Positions 62,813-64,000 of a DNA stretch of 64,000 nt are shown one piece after another. Source of the DNA: Marivita sp. S6314 (GTDB lineage: Bacteria; Pseudomonadota; Alphaproteobacteria; Rhodobacterales; Rhodobacteraceae). How positions within the stretch are numbered: the stretch's first letter is position 1; every line of letters begins with the position of its first letter. The position numbers were made by a program, and so were the translations under genes. The notes under the pieces are model-generated. The model did no database searches. It saw only the letters and a program-made list of their open reading frames with translations, and had not been told where the DNA came from. Location of the stretch: contig NZ_JALKAO010000002.1 of the NCBI RefSeq assembly GCF_023015985.1, positions 62,001 through 126,000 of the forward strand, written 5' to 3'.

Positions 62813-64000
62813 TTAGCTGTGTTCTTCCTCAGCGGTGGCTGCCAGCGCGCGGTTATAGGCCTTGAGCGCATCCACATGGAACAACGCCCCTTGCAGCACC
62901 GGAGTGTCGTCGGGGCCTTCCAGCCGAACAACCGGCAGGAACGCGACCCCGGATTTGTCAAACAACGGCAAAGCGGTTTCCAGCGTTGCCTGCGCTTGCA
63001 CGTATAGTCCCTGTTCAATCATCGTGAGGCACGCTGCCTCGTCTGCGGCATGGGCATCGGTTGGCTTGCGCATCACCCCCTGCACCCGGAACATCGCCAA
63101 CAGATACGCCTGCGGTCCGGCGGCAAGATGGACGTTCCGCCGTTCCAGTTGCGTCAGAAAGAACGACCGATCCACCAGTCGCGCCGACACCGCTGTCGAC
63201 ATCGACACCGACACCATCACCGCAAGCCCGGTTTGCCAGTCACCTGTGAGTTCAAACACGATCAGCGTCGTGGATATCGGCGCACCCAGCACAGCGGCCG
63301 CCACAGCGCCCATGCCTGCCAATGCGTAAAGCGTCGATGCCCCCGAATTCTCCGGAAACAATCCTGTCGCAATCAGGCCAAAGGCCAGCCCGGTCAACGC
63401 GCCCAGCATCAGCGAGGGCGAAAACACCCCGCCACCCATGCGCCCGCCCAGCGTGATTGCCACAGCCACAACCTTGAGCATCGCAAACACAATCGCCTCG
63501 TGCCACAGCAGCGCGCCGGTCAGCGCGCGCGACGTCGTTTCATACCCGACGCCGATAATATGCGGGAACCAGATCGCCAAGGCGCCCAGCATCACACCCG
63601 CCACCGCCGGGCGCAGCAGATGCGGCAGATCAAGCCGGTGTTGCACCCGCGACCCCAGATCATCGGCAAGGAACACGGCGCGCATCATGGCAACCGCCAC
63701 CAATCCACAGACAAGGCCAAGGAGGAAAAATGCAGGCAGTTCCAGATAGAATTCCACCGTTGTTGTGCCCGGCAGGGTAAACTCGGTCACGTCTCCGAAA
63801 ATCAGCCGGTTGATCACTGTCCCGGCTGCACTGGCCACCACGATGGGCGCAAAGGCATGCACCGCAAAGTGCCGCAGCACCACCTCAAGCGCAAACAAGG
63901 CCCCGGCGATGGGCGCGTTGAAGCTGGCCGACACCGCCGCCGCCACGGCGCATCCCAGCAGATCGCGCCCGGTGATCCCATCCGCGCGGATCACGTTCGA
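62813..64000 (-). CDS. ClC-family chloride channel/antiporter with C-terminal CBS domain (5' partial)
   Basis: The frame is open to the right window edge, so the N-terminus is missing; about 395 residues are visible. ClC landmarks: SASFNAPIAGALFALEVVLRH, GGRMGGGVFSPSLMLGALTG (anion-selectivity helix region), GMGAVAAAVLGAPISTTLIVFELTGD. A CBS-like region follows (about 100 residues at the C-terminus: FRVQGVMRKPTDAHAADEAA, VAFLPVVRLEGPDDTPVLQG). Whether the gating Glu is present lies outside the window. An inner-membrane channel or Cl-/H+ exchanger. Confidence 0.9.
   Translation of the reverse strand, partial: SNVIRADGITGRDLLGCAVAAAVSASFNAPIAGALFALEVVLRHFAVHAFAPIVVASAAGTVINRLIFGDVTEFTLPGTTTVEFYLELPAFFLLGLVCGLVAVAMMRAVFLADDLGSRVQHRLDLPHLLRPAVAGVMLGALAIWFPHIIGVGYETTSRALTGALLWHEAIVFAMLKVVAVAITLGGRMGGGVFSPSLMLGALTGLAFGLIATGLFPENSGASTLYALAGMGAVAAAVLGAPISTTLIVFELTGDWQTGLAVMVSVSMSTAVSARLVDRSFFLTQLERRNVHLAAGPQAYLLAMFRVQGVMRKPTDAHAADEAACLTMIEQGLYVQAQATLETALPLFDKSGVAFLPVVRLEGPDDTPVLQGALFHVDALKAYNRALAATAEEEHS

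Noticed and set aside
1-64000. Prophage, transposon or CRISPR-Cas island
   Set aside because: No integrase, transposase, phage structural gene, att-like repeats at the tRNA genes, or repeat-spacer array could be found by reading both strands.

Overview
The window reads as GC-rich chromosomal DNA from a marine alphaproteobacterium, most likely a Rhodobacteraceae (Roseobacter-group) member. This rests on gene content and order: aerobic-type cobS/cobT, an aa3-type ctaD, the block SPOR lipoprotein-dacC-tmk-holB-tatD-MBL hydrolase, GatB/YqeY divergent from carA, DUF2244, and many solute-catabolism operons with LacI, GntR and Gfo/Idh genes. I see no prophage, insertion sequence, CRISPR array or rRNA. 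Two tRNA genes are present, tRNA-Ser(UGA) and tRNA-Leu(GAG). The genes at both window edges are truncated.

Layout. 1-5.7 kb: an RTX/DUF4214 surface protein whose metalloprotease-like domain has lost its zinc ligands, a YceI-OmpA fusion, and a divergent secreted caspase-like protein ending in a CxxCH domain. 5.7-8.6 kb: a three-gene operon (Asp/Glu-racemase-like, M24 peptidase-like, PLP ammonia-lyase-like) resembling part of an ectoine-type eut cluster. 8.8-14.1 kb: an accessory block with a small ORF, a winged-helix/TolB-like/TPR regulator, a PAP2/vanadium-haloperoxidase-fold protein with ten N-terminal Gly-Gly-Ile repeats, and a tightly coupled S8 subtilase; a 14-bp perfect hairpin closes it. 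14.1-18.1 kb: a phosphoribosyltransferase-HAD-glycosyltransferase fusion, an FkbM methyltransferase and a small secreted protein.

18.2-30 kb: an eleven-gene carbohydrate uptake and oxidation operon on the minus strand (binding protein, two permeases, ATPase, two GMC oxidoreductases, SDR, Dabb, DUF993, LacI). It is faced by a divergent second LacI gene, with two matching operator-like sites between them. 30-34.9 kb: a minus-strand operon (Gfo/Idh, CoA-transferase, enoyl-CoA hydratase, aldehyde dehydrogenase) with nested inverted repeats over its translation start. 35-45.8 kb: housekeeping genes, a GntR regulator with a perfect palindrome at its own start codon between two transporter genes, a LytTR/DUF2306 divergent pair, and lipB. 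45.8-64 kb: ctaD with an FNR-like box, two glycosyltransferases, carA, a GntR regulator, a pyrimidine nucleotidase-like HAD, a UbiH-type hydroxylase, a Tat-exported MsrB next to a fused sigma/anti-sigma protein, cobS/cobT, aminopeptidase P, DUF427 and a ClC channel.

The strongest candidates for something undescribed are the GGI-repeat PAP2/S8 peptidase/regulator cassette (9.1-14.0 kb), the single-polypeptide ECF sigma/anti-sigma membrane protein beside exported MsrB (56.0-57.4 kb), the caspase-CxxCH protein, and the PRTase-HAD-GT4 fusion. All functional assignments come from reading motifs and domains by eye; no database search was run.
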